Shown piece by piece: positions 7,919 through 15,474 of a DNA stretch of 38,549 nucleotides. How positions within the stretch are numbered: position 1 is the first letter of the stretch; each line of letters begins with the position of its first letter. The stretch is from NCBI GenBank assembly GCA_024277285.1, contig JAJRVM010000274.1, positions 1 through 38,549 on the forward strand, given 5' to 3'. Origin of the DNA: Planctomycetota bacterium (GTDB taxonomy: Bacteria > Planctomycetota > Planctomycetia > Pirellulales > Pirellulaceae). Below the pieces are notes generated by a model. The model ran no database searches and was not told where the DNA came from. It was given only the letters and a program-made list of their open reading frames with translations. The position numbers and the translations under genes were made by a program.

Positions 7919-9994
7919 ATGTCCCGATTCGCTCGATGGCAAGAACTGATATTCCCTGCGGGGATCATCACCAGCGTGCTGGTGATTCTGGTTCCGATGC
8001 CGTCGTTCTTGATGGACATCTTGCTGGCGGGCAACATCACGATGGCGGTCATTGTGCTGTTGACGACGATTTATGTGAAAACTCCGTTGGAGTTCAGCAT
8101 TTTTCCGTCGCTGCTGCTCGCAACCACACTTGGTCGGTTGGTCTTGAATGTCGCATCGACGCGGCTGATTCTGACTCGTGCTCAGACCGACGGTCTTGCT
8201 GCGGCGGGCAAGGTCATCCAGGGTTTTGGGGAGTTTGTTGCGGGTGACAAGGTGGTCGTCGGGTTGATCATTTTCGTCATCATCATCGTGATTCAGTTCA
8301 TGGTGATCACCAAGGGAGCCACTCGGATCAGTGAAGTGGCCGCGCGGTTTGCGTTGGACGGGATGCCGGGTCGTCAGATGGCGATTGACGCGGACTTGAA
8401 CGCGGGTGCGATTGACGAGCACGAAGCGCAGTTGCGGCGTGCGGAGATCACTCAGCAAGCCGACTTTTTTGGAGCGATGGATGGTGCCAGCAAGTTTGTC
8501 CGAGGTGACGCGATCGCTGGAATCATCATTACCTTGATCAATATTGTGGGCGGTTTAATTATTGGCGTCTTCGACGCCAAGATGGGGATTGGCGAATCGG
8601 CGTCGCTCTTCACTCGGCTGACGATCGGCGACGGGCTGGTCAGTCAAGTCCCGGCGTTCTTGATTTCGTTGGCGGCTGGCCTGCTGGTGACGCGTAGCAC
8701 TCAGAAATCGAACTTGCCGGCCGAGTTCATTCAGCAGCTGTTTTCGCGCCCGCAAGCCTTGGCGGTCACGGGCGGGTTTCTTGGCATTCTGGTATTCACC
8801 AACTTGCCGGCGCTTCCCTTGTTGACCTTGGGCACGGGATGTGGGACGTTGGCGATCCTGTTATCCAAGCAGAAACGGCGCGTGGTTGCTGCCGCGAGTG
8901 CGGCGGCGGAGGAGGAAGCGGTCGCGACGAAGAAGACGGACGAGCGGATCGAAGACTATCTGGCGATTGATCCGATGGAGATCGAAATTGGAGTCGGCTT
9001 GATTCGCTTGGCTGATCCCAGCCGTGGTGGCGATTTGTTGCCACGCATCACGGGTGTGCGGCAGGCGGTGGCGAGTGACATCGGCATTGTCCTGCCCAAG
9101 GTGCGCATTCGCGACAACATGCGATTGGGCGAGAGTCAATATCGCATCAAGATTGCAAACAATCCTGTGGCGGAGGGGATGGTCTACCCGGACCGGTTCT
9201 TGGCCATGGATTCCGGGATGACGACCGGAGTGATCCCTGGCGAGGAGACGCGTGATCCGGCGTTTCAGCAGCCAGCGGTTTGGATCGAGCAAGGCATGCG
9301 CGATCGCGCCGAAATGCTGGGTTACACACCGGTCGATCCTGCCGCCGTCATGGCGACTCATCTACAGGAGGTGGTACGCAAGAACGCCGACGAGTTATTG
9401 ACGCGCGACGCGACCAAACATCTGATCGACGAGCTGCGTCAGGTTTCGCCGGCGGTCATTGACGAACTGATCCCGAATCTCATGCGATTGGGTGAAGTGC
9501 AGCAGATTCTCCAGCTGTTGTTACGCGAGCAGGTACCGATTCGGCAGTTGAGCATCATTCTCGAAACGCTTGGCGACTATGTCGGGCGAACGAAGGACCC
9601 TGTCTGGTTAACGGAATATGTGCGCAATCGGCTGGCGAGAACCTTGTGCACGCGGTATCGAGACTCTGAGAATCGTCTATTCGTTGTCACGCTCGATCCG
9701 GCGTTGGAAGAGCGGATTGCGGCCGGGATCGAGCATAACGACCGCGGCTTGTTCGTCCGCATGTCACCGCAGGCGGTTGAGAAGACATGTACGCTGATCG
9801 CTCAGGGAGTGGCGAAGTTGACGCAGGAGCATCATCCAGCCGTTTTGCTCGTCAGTCCGCAAATTCGGCCTGGACTTAAACAGATGACTGCGTCTAATCT
9901 GCCGAACCTGCATGTGTTGAGTTACAACGAAGTCACACGAGACACCAAGATCGAGGCGGTGGGGATCATTGCCGACGCGACGGGCGGGAGTTAA
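7919..9994 (+). CDS. flhA: Flagellar export apparatus protein FlhA
   Basis: FlhA is the large ring-forming export-gate component, using ion flow and docking chaperone-substrate complexes. The 691-residue product has the family length. The first 310 residues or so hold about eight membrane helices with the FHIPEP signature region (VITKGATRISEVAARFALDG, then MPGRQMAIDADLNAGAID). A charged linker (about 320-345) leads to the cytoplasmic nonamer-forming domain (about 350-691), ending with VLSYNEV and IEAVGIIAD. The ATG at 7919 gives the usual N-terminus (LIFPAGIITSVLVILVPMPS). No strong ribosome binding site is seen, and a hairpin lies just upstream. The next gene, flhF, follows after 154 bases in which I see nothing notable. 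Confidence 0.98.
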   Translation: MSRFARWQELIFPAGIITSVLVILVPMPSFLMDILLAGNITMAVIVLLTTIYVKTPLEFSIFPSLLLATTLGRLVLNVASTRLILTRAQTDGLAAAGKVIQGFGEFVAGDKVVVGLIIFVIIIVIQFMVITKGATRISEVAARFALDGMPGRQMAIDADLNAGAIDEHEAQLRRAEITQQADFFGAMDGASKFVRGDAIAGIIITLINIVGGLIIGVFDAKMGIGESASLFTRLTIGDGLVSQVPAFLISLAAGLLVTRSTQKSNLPAEFIQQLFSRPQALAVTGGFLGILVFTNLPALPLLTLGTGCGTLAILLSKQKRRVVAAASAAAEEEAVATKKTDERIEDYLAIDPMEIEIGVGLIRLADPSRGGDLLPRITGVRQAVASDIGIVLPKVRIRDNMRLGESQYRIKIANNPVAEGMVYPDRFLAMDSGMTTGVIPGEETRDPAFQQPAVWIEQGMRDRAEMLGYTPVDPAAVMATHLQEVVRKNADELLTRDATKHLIDELRQVSPAVIDELIPNLMRLGEVQQILQLLLREQVPIRQLSIILETLGDYVGRTKDPVWLTEYVRNRLARTLCTRYRDSENRLFVVTLDPALEERIAAGIEHNDRGLFVRMSPQAVEKTCTLIAQGVAKLTQEHHPAVLLVSPQIRPGLKQMTASNLPNLHVLSYNEVTRDTKIEAVGIIADATGGS

Positions 9995-10148
9995 GCGGCT
10001 GCCAGACGGCTGATGAGTCGCCTGGGCCTCCACGCCAACGCAACAAGAACGCAGCGACCAGATAGAGCAACCGAGTTGCATCAAGATCCGAGCTGAAACT
10101 CAGCCTCGAATACCACCACCAGAACTGTTCGCGTAAGAAAGAATCGCA

Positions 10149-11393
10149 ATGGACGTCAAGACGTATCGAGCCAGGTCGTTGCAAGATGCCCTCCAGTTGA
10201 TTCGCTCGGACCTCGGGCCCGAGGCGGCCGTACTTCACACCCGCGAGTTACGTGGCGGACTACTACGTCGGCTAATGGGTATCCGCGAGGTGGAAGTCAC
10301 GGCGTCGGCGAGTGTGAATGTTCCGAGTCGATTTGAGGAGCCGGGTTTGTCGCAGGGCGGGAGCTTGTTGCATGGCGACATGTTCGACGACGGTTTTGGT
10401 GGTGACCTGGATCACGACGTTCGGTCGGCTTCGCAACGCGTTTCCTCGCACGCTCCACCTGCCGCACGTCTTCCGGGTGCCGATGAACAAAACTATCGTG
10501 CCAAGTTTCGAGATGATCTCAAGGTGCAATTGAACAGTTTGCAGTCGATGGTCGAGGACCTTTGCCGGCAGAAGCACAATGCGACCAGTCACGAGTTACC
10601 GGAATCGCTCTTCCGGCTATTTACCGATTTGCTGGACGCGGAGCTATGCGAGGAGTTGGCGCGCGAGTTTGTGGAACGCGTACGCCAGGGTTCGGCGACG
10701 GGAGATCTGGACGACCCGATGCTGATGCGCGCTCGGATCGCACGGATGATCGAGGACGAGATCGAGGTGACGGGGCCGATCCAAGTGACGCCGGGCGCGC
10801 GGCGTCTGGTCGCGCTGGTCGGGCCAACGGGAGTGGGTAAGACGACGACGATTGCCAAATTGGCCGGGAACTTCCATTTGCGTGATCGACGCCGAGTCGG
10901 ACTGATCACGGTCGACACCTATCGGATCGCGGCGGTTGAGCAGTTGCGCACCTATGCCGACATCATTGACTTGCCGATGGAAGTTGTTTCGACCCCGCGT
11001 GAGATGCGTCAGGCGGTCGAGCGGTTGGCGGACCTCGATCTGATCCTCATGGACACGGCGGGGCGAAGCCCGCGCGACGAAGTCAAGATTCAAGAGCTGA
11101 AAAATATGTTGGTCGAGGCCGAAGCGGACGAAGTGCACCTGGTGCTGAGCAGCGTCAACAGTATTGAGAATATGAAAAAAACTGCTCGGCAGTTTGCCGA
11201 CGTAGGAGTCACGTCGCTCGTACTGACGAAATTGGACGAGGCCACGGGATTGGGCAATTTGATTCCGCTACTGCGCAGTTGTCGTTTGCCGTTAAGCTAT
11301 GTCACGAATGGCCAAAACGTCCCTGACGACATTGAGCCGGCGGATCGTCGGCGTTTGACACGCACGATACTTGATTTGCAACAACAACCATAA
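10149..11393 (+). CDS. flhF: Flagellar SRP-like GTPase FlhF
   Basis: FlhF is an SRP-family GTPase that sets the site of flagellar assembly at the membrane. The 414-residue product has a family-typical N-terminal start (MDVKTYRARSLQDALQLIRSDLG), a variable B domain (about 60-150), an N-domain of helices and the G domain. Its P-loop is G225-PTGVGKT-232. Further motifs are DTYRIAAVEQLRTYADII, DTAGRSPRD and TKLDEATGLG, which are the nucleotide-binding elements shared with Ffh and FtsY. The order flhA-flhF-flhG-fliA is that found in many flagellated bacteria. The flhF stop lies 43 bases before a palindromic repeat (copy B), which separates it from flhG. Confidence 0.97.
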   Translation: MDVKTYRARSLQDALQLIRSDLGPEAAVLHTRELRGGLLRRLMGIREVEVTASASVNVPSRFEEPGLSQGGSLLHGDMFDDGFGGDLDHDVRSASQRVSSHAPPAARLPGADEQNYRAKFRDDLKVQLNSLQSMVEDLCRQKHNATSHELPESLFRLFTDLLDAELCEELAREFVERVRQGSATGDLDDPMLMRARIARMIEDEIEVTGPIQVTPGARRLVALVGPTGVGKTTTIAKLAGNFHLRDRRRVGLITVDTYRIAAVEQLRTYADIIDLPMEVVSTPREMRQAVERLADLDLILMDTAGRSPRDEVKIQELKNMLVEAEADEVHLVLSSVNSIENMKKTARQFADVGVTSLVLTKLDEATGLGNLIPLLRSCRLPLSYVTNGQNVPDDIEPADRRRLTRTILDLQQQP

Positions 11394-11436
11394 GCTCTTG
11401 CACAGACGGTGGTGGTGCCAGCAGTGATACGACGTA

Positions 11437-11514
11437 CAACCTGTCACACAACTGCCGGCAGCGTTGCCCGATACCGAAAACTTCTGCACGTTAACCAGGT
11501 TTTGTGACAGGTTC
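11437..11514 (+). repeat. Family 1 palindromic interspersed repeat, copy B
   Basis: This 78-base element lies between flhF and flhG. Its ends are inverted repeats (CAACCTGTCACACAAC and GTTTTGTGACAGGTTC). It is close along its full length to copy C at 13832 and, in reverse orientation, to copy A at 3079. Confidence 0.88.
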
Positions 11515-11626
11515 TTAGAGCGTGTCACTTCGACGGGGAATTTTCAACGAGTCTGCCGCACGTGGTGTCACGTTTTCACGCCGCAAGGCAATGGCACTTC
11601 GTGGACACAGGATTGGCGAAAGCAAA

Positions 11627-12469
11627 ATGTTAGACCAAGCTGCCAAGCTCAGGAATCTCGTATCCCGAACGGCTCAGGATAGACCGTCGACGGCCGGTCC
11701 GCGCCCGCGATTGATCGTTTTTTCAGGTGGCAAGGGAGGGGTCGGTGTCAGTACATTGGCCATCAGCGTCGCCATCTCACTCGTCGATCAGGGCATGCGC
11801 GTCGTGCTGGTGGACGCGGACCTCTATCGAGCGGACATTGCCTCCTTTTGCGACCTGCCCGAACGTGGCCATGTGGGTGATATCCTGTCGGCGCGGCGCG
11901 ATATTCATGAGGTATTGGAACGCGGCCCGGGTGGCGTTCTAGTCGTACCGGGAGTTTGGGCACCGGATCACGAAATTCCCTTCAGCCAGCACGCGCAACA
12001 CCGTTTCGTGCGGCAGATTTATTCGTTGGGTCGCCACACCGACATGGTATTGATGGACGTCGGCAGTGCGATGGCCGAATCCGTACACCGATGTTGGTCA
12101 GCGGCCGACGAAGTTGTCCTCGTTACGACTCCCGACGCAGTATCGGTCATGGACTGCTATGCGACGGTCAAGTCGGCACTTGGCAGCGGCGCCGCACCAG
12201 ATATTCTACGGCTGGTAGTTAACAAGGCGGCGAGCAGTGCTCAAGCGGCGGACGTCCATCGTCGTATCGAGCAATCGGCCCAGCGGTTCCTGGGACGGCC
12301 AATTACGTTGCTTGGCTCGGTTCCCGATGACCCATGCGTCGTTCGCGCCATGGCCGAGAAGAGCCCTGCCACCTTGACGGACGCTACTTGCCCCATTGCC
12401 GACTCGCTCAACGCCTTGGCGGCTGAGCTGATGGCAGCGCAGTCGCAGGGCAGCAAGGCAGCTGCATGA
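11627..12469 (+). CDS. flhG: FlhG/FleN-type MinD-like ATPase with altered P-loop
   Basis: FlhG regulates flagellar number and stimulates the FlhF GTPase. The chosen start (ATG 11627) gives MLDQAAKLRNLVSRT, which matches the conserved DQA-x-x-LR N-terminal segment that contacts FlhF; the frame is open back to GTG 11522 with another ATG at 11591. The 280-residue product has the MinD/ParA fold: deviant Walker A (SGGKGGVGVST, residues 33-43), Walker A' (VLVDADLYRADI), a switch segment (LMDVGSAMAES) and a late VVNKAAS motif for the base. The signature lysine K36 is kept, but the P-loop lysine of KGGVGKS/T is Val41. CpaE/TadZ-type proteins show similar changes, so ATP hydrolysis may be weak or absent. 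Position between flhF and fliA supports FlhG rather than another ParA-like role. Confidence 0.88.
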   Translation: MLDQAAKLRNLVSRTAQDRPSTAGPRPRLIVFSGGKGGVGVSTLAISVAISLVDQGMRVVLVDADLYRADIASFCDLPERGHVGDILSARRDIHEVLERGPGGVLVVPGVWAPDHEIPFSQHAQHRFVRQIYSLGRHTDMVLMDVGSAMAESVHRCWSAADEVVLVTTPDAVSVMDCYATVKSALGSGAAPDILRLVVNKAASSAQAADVHRRIEQSAQRFLGRPITLLGSVPDDPCVVRAMAEKSPATLTDATCPIADSLNALAAELMAAQSQGSKAAA

Positions 12470-12639
12470 TCAATTCATCAACAGTGGTTTTTATTGTGAC
12501 GGGAGAATTTGGAGAACGACAGAATTTCGATTGAACCTGATGCCGTGGCGCGTCCGATAGTGAAGGTAAGGCAGGACTATGCCGCTTGCCGTTAAGATGA
12601 AGCGGTTAGCTAGAGTTTGCGGCTCTTCGGGAGTGCCCC

Positions 12640-12921
12640 ATGGGACGCGCATACGCGGGAATTCTTGGATTCATTTCCTTTGGTGTCGTCATCGCTCGAA
12701 GCCTCGTAGATGGCAGCAGTACGGAAGCGGCGCTGCGAAGCGCACCGTTGGTGTTGTTTGTCTTCGCGGCGATCGGTTACTTCATCGGTTCAATTGCAGA
12801 AAAGACGATTGTCGAAGCAATCGAAACTAAATTCCACGCCGAGTTGCAGGCTAGTGAAACGGCCTCGACCACGGCGATCAGGGGGGTATCCCCCGCCAAA
12901 CGCTCGGATCGTTCGGCATGA
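12640..12921 (+). CDS. Small membrane protein of unknown function in the flagellar cluster
   Basis: The 93-residue product is not recognised. It has two predicted membrane helices, at about residues 5-24 (YAGILGFISFGVVIARSLV) and 34-52 (APLVLFVFAAIGYFIGSIA), followed by a charged amphipathic segment (EKTIVEAIETKFHAELQ) and a Ser/Arg-rich tail. It lies between flhG and fliA on the same strand, 170 bases after flhG and 101 before fliA, so co-transcription is likely. That position hints at a link with flagellar assembly or FliA control but proves nothing. No strong ribosome binding site precedes ATG 12640. The coherent helix pattern makes a real gene likely, though the call rests on that and on spacing only. 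Confidence 0.6.
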   Translation: MGRAYAGILGFISFGVVIARSLVDGSSTEAALRSAPLVLFVFAAIGYFIGSIAEKTIVEAIETKFHAELQASETASTTAIRGVSPAKRSDRSA

Positions 12922-13022
12922 TGCCAGTCGGTCCGTGGCTTGGGGGTCGCTTTGGGCGAGCCTCGGAGACGGAACTCACGCGTTAGCTGCCGTTATAAGG
13001 CATTTCGATCACGGAGGATTGC

Positions 13023-13832
13023 ATGGCCACGACCATTGCACCCAGGGAAGCGACCAAGGATGCAAAGCAGGAAGAAATTCAGGATGTGTGGCGGCGCTAT
13101 AAGGCCGACCGCAGCCAGAAGGAACTTCGCAACCGGTTGGTAGAACGCTATTTACCGCTAGTCAAATACAATGGGGAGCGTATTTGGGCACGCCTACCCG
13201 AAGGGGTCGAGCTAGACGACCTCATCTCGGCGGGTGTCTTCGGCCTGATGGATGCGATCGACGCGTTTGACTTGACGCGTGGCGTCAAGTTCGAGACGTA
13301 CTGCGTGCCGCGCATTCGAGGTGCGATGCTCGACGAATTACGGACAATGGATTGGGTACCGCGACTCGTCCGTTCAAAAGCGAGCAAATTGGCGGAAGCC
13401 AACAAGACGCTCGAGACCAAACTGGGGCGGCAACCGTCCGAACGAGAGCTGTCCGAATACATGGGATTAAGCGTGCAAGAGCTCGAGAAGATGATGATCG
13501 ACGCCAACGCCGTTAACCTGATCAGCCTCAATAAAAAATGGTACGAGACCGACAGCTACAAAGATGTCCGTGAAATCGACATTTTGGAAGACAAGAAGGG
13601 TGAAGATCCGACGCGTCGCATCCAAAAAAACGACCTCATGCGATTGGTAACCAAGGGGCTTAATCGTAACGAGCGACTAATTATCATCCTGTACTACTAT
13701 GAAGAACTGACCATGAAAGAAATCGGTGCGACACTCGACTTGAGTGAGAGCCGGGTCAGCCAGATGCATAGCAGTATCGTGCAACGTCTGCAGACGCAGC
13801 TCGGTCGGCGGCGGCCGGAATTCGGTACTTAG
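13023..13832 (+). CDS. fliA: RNA polymerase sigma-28 factor FliA
   Basis: FliA directs RNA polymerase to late flagellar genes (filament, motor, chemotaxis) and is held inactive by FlgM until the hook is complete. The 269-residue product has region 2 (VERYLPLVKYNGERI to DLTRGVKFETYCVPRIRGAM), the conserved LDELRTMDWVPR motif that marks the FliA/WhiG group, region 3 (about 120-165) and region 4 with its helix-turn-helix (LTMKEIGATLDLSESRVSQM). GGAGG at 13013-13017 lies 5 bases before ATG 13023. The stop codon overlaps the first base of palindromic repeat copy C. The anti-sigma factor FlgM is encoded about 11 kb downstream rather than beside it. Confidence 0.97.
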   Translation: MATTIAPREATKDAKQEEIQDVWRRYKADRSQKELRNRLVERYLPLVKYNGERIWARLPEGVELDDLISAGVFGLMDAIDAFDLTRGVKFETYCVPRIRGAMLDELRTMDWVPRLVRSKASKLAEANKTLETKLGRQPSERELSEYMGLSVQELEKMMIDANAVNLISLNKKWYETDSYKDVREIDILEDKKGEDPTRRIQKNDLMRLVTKGLNRNERLIIILYYYEELTMKEIGATLDLSESRVSQMHSSIVQRLQTQLGRRRPEFGT

Positions 13833-13909
13833 AACCTGGCACACAACTACCGGCAGCATTGCCCAATACCGAAAACTCCTGCACGTTAACCAGGTCTTGT
13901 GACAGAATC
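13832..13909 (+). repeat. Family 1 palindromic interspersed repeat, copy C
   Basis: This 78-base element starts on the last base of the fliA stop codon. It is close to copy B throughout (shared CACACAACT, CCGAAAAC, GCACGTTAACCAGGT). Its right end is slightly degraded (GACAGAATC for GACAGGTTC). Together with copy A this makes two of three copies fused to a flagellar gene's stop. Confidence 0.88.
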
Positions 13910-14368
13910 ATAAACGCCTGGTTCTTAAACAGATTGTCTATCTCCCTGGCCGGATCCCGATTACGCTCGGTTCTTCGTTTGGAGGGCCGAGCTTTGGGGC
14001 AGCGGACAAGGTCTCCACGGTTGCTGCTCGGGTTGGACACGGCTGGCCTCGCGAACTGCTGCTTCGCATTTGGGCGGGGATTCGGCCTGCTGCCAGCGCT
14101 GAGTCGCTTTCCTGCGACGCGTTCTCACCAGCTGCCAGAGGCCGGTTTCTAGAGCCTTTGAGAGTTCTCGGGGCCCCATGGCAGAATTTCCGTGGTGTCA
14201 GCTCGCCATCGGCACCCCCTCGCCGCTGCTCCCCTCTCACCCCCCCCTTGCTCCGTTCCTCGCGTGGCCGCTGATTCGCAGCGAGGCAGTTCTCTGCTAT
14301 CCTAGACAGCCGTGGGACGTGTCGAGGTCCCGGTTGGGACGAGGAAATTACGCGCGAGAGTCAATCTA
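13910..14368. other. Intergenic region between fliA and the ROK gene
   Basis: About 460 bases without a convincing gene. Open frames here are short and rich in Arg, Pro and Ser, and no ribosome binding site supports them. A C-run (CCCCCCCC near 14240) and a candidate promoter (14275-14303) are the only structures noted. The region marks the break between the flagellar block and the polyphosphate block. Confidence 0.5.
14275..14303 (+). promoter_or_regulatory. Candidate housekeeping promoter for the ROK gene
   Basis: TTCGCA at 14275-14280 and TATCCT at 14298-14303 are separated by exactly 17 bases, and lie about 65 bases before the ROK gene ATG. Each box has mismatches to TTGACA/TATAAT, and planctomycete promoters are poorly defined, so this is only a candidate. 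Confidence 0.3.
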
Positions 14369-15379
14369 ATGGGCGAGAAAGACAGCGGCAAGAACCGTGA
14401 TCACTGGGTCGGTTTTGACCTGGGTGGGACGAAGATGCTGGCCACGGTATTTGACGATCAATTCAATCTGTTGGGACGCAAACGCAAGCGGACTCGAGGT
14501 GAGGAGGGTGCCAAAGTCGGCGTTGATCGGATCGTCCAAACGATTTCTCAGGCGCTCGAAAGCGCTGAGCTCGACCAGGATCAGCTCACCGGCATCGGTG
14601 TCGGCGTACCCGGGCCGGTCGATCCTGAGCGAGGGATCGTGCTGGAAGCGGTCAATCTGGGTTGGGAGAAGGTCGCATTGCGCGAAGCGTTGGAGAATGC
14701 ATTCCAGTGTCCGGCGGTAATTTTGAATGACGTTGATGCCGGTGTGTTTGGAGAGAATCAGTTAGGGGCGGCGCAAAAGGCCCGTACCGTGCTGGGGATC
14801 TTTCCAGGTACGGGCATCGGTGGTGGTTGCGTCTACGACGGTCAGATTGTGCGTGGCAAGAACATTTCAGCCATGGAGATTGGCCACATCGAAGTTACTC
14901 ACGACGGCAATCTTTGCGGTTGTGGCCGGCGCGGGTGTCTGGAGACGGAAGCCAGTCGGCTGGCGATCTCGGCTGAAGTTGCCAAAGCGGCCTATCGTGG
15001 CGAAGCACCGTTCCTGCGTGGCAAGGCGGGAACGGATATCTCCGATATCCGCAGCGGCTTGCTGGCGGACGCCATTGCCAACGGCGATCAAGCTGTTGAA
15101 CAGATTGTTCGTACGGCGGCATACAAAATTGGTATTGCGGTGGCCAACGTGGTCCACTTGCTTGGCCCCGACACGGTTGTGCTGGGAGGTGGTCTGGTCG
15201 AAGCCATGCCCGAGTTATTCGTCCAAGAAGTTGCCACGGCGGCCAACAACCGCGTCATGCCTTCCTTCGTCGATTCTTTTTCGGTTGTTGCGGCCAAGCT
15301 AGGGGATTACGCGACGGTGAAAGGGGCTGCGGCATGGGCACGCACCGTCGTCCGATCGGAAAAGAAAAAGGACGTGTAG
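14369..15379 (+). CDS. ROK-family sugar kinase (glucokinase-like)
   Basis: ROK kinases phosphorylate glucose or related sugars with ATP; some members use polyphosphate. The 336-residue product has the N-terminal phosphate-binding loop (GFDLGGTKM), a catalytic Asp in ILNDVDAG, the second nucleotide loop (FPGTGIGGG) and the zinc-binding ROK signature (GHIEVTHDGNLCGCGRRGC, His plus three Cys, followed by LETEAS). The C-terminal part has the LGPDTVVLGGGL adenosine-binding motif. ATG 14369 begins the most likely product; the frame opens further up to 14312. It lies just upstream of ppx and ppk genes on the same strand, which raises the possibility of polyphosphate use, but the sequence alone does not show the phosphoryl donor. 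No transcription-factor (helix-turn-helix) domain is present, so it is a kinase and not a NagC-type regulator. Confidence 0.93.
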   Translation: MGEKDSGKNRDHWVGFDLGGTKMLATVFDDQFNLLGRKRKRTRGEEGAKVGVDRIVQTISQALESAELDQDQLTGIGVGVPGPVDPERGIVLEAVNLGWEKVALREALENAFQCPAVILNDVDAGVFGENQLGAAQKARTVLGIFPGTGIGGGCVYDGQIVRGKNISAMEIGHIEVTHDGNLCGCGRRGCLETEASRLAISAEVAKAAYRGEAPFLRGKAGTDISDIRSGLLADAIANGDQAVEQIVRTAAYKIGIAVANVVHLLGPDTVVLGGGLVEAMPELFVQEVATAANNRVMPSFVDSFSVVAAKLGDYATVKGAAAWARTVVRSEKKKDV

Positions 15380-15460
15380 CAGACTCGTCTTGGTAGCTGT
15401 TTAGCCGATCGACGCGAATGACCGACGGTCTCGGCAGCCGACGCGACGCAATCTTAAGCA

Positions 15461-15467
15461 GGGGGAG
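15461..15467 (+). promoter_or_regulatory. Strong ribosome binding site before a TTG start
   Basis: GGGGGAG lies 7 bases before TTG 15475. The in-frame ATG at 15418 has no such site. This favours a TTG start for the Ppx/GppA gene and removes 19 residues of Arg-rich leader. Confidence 0.55.
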
Positions 15468-15474
15468 ATGGATT

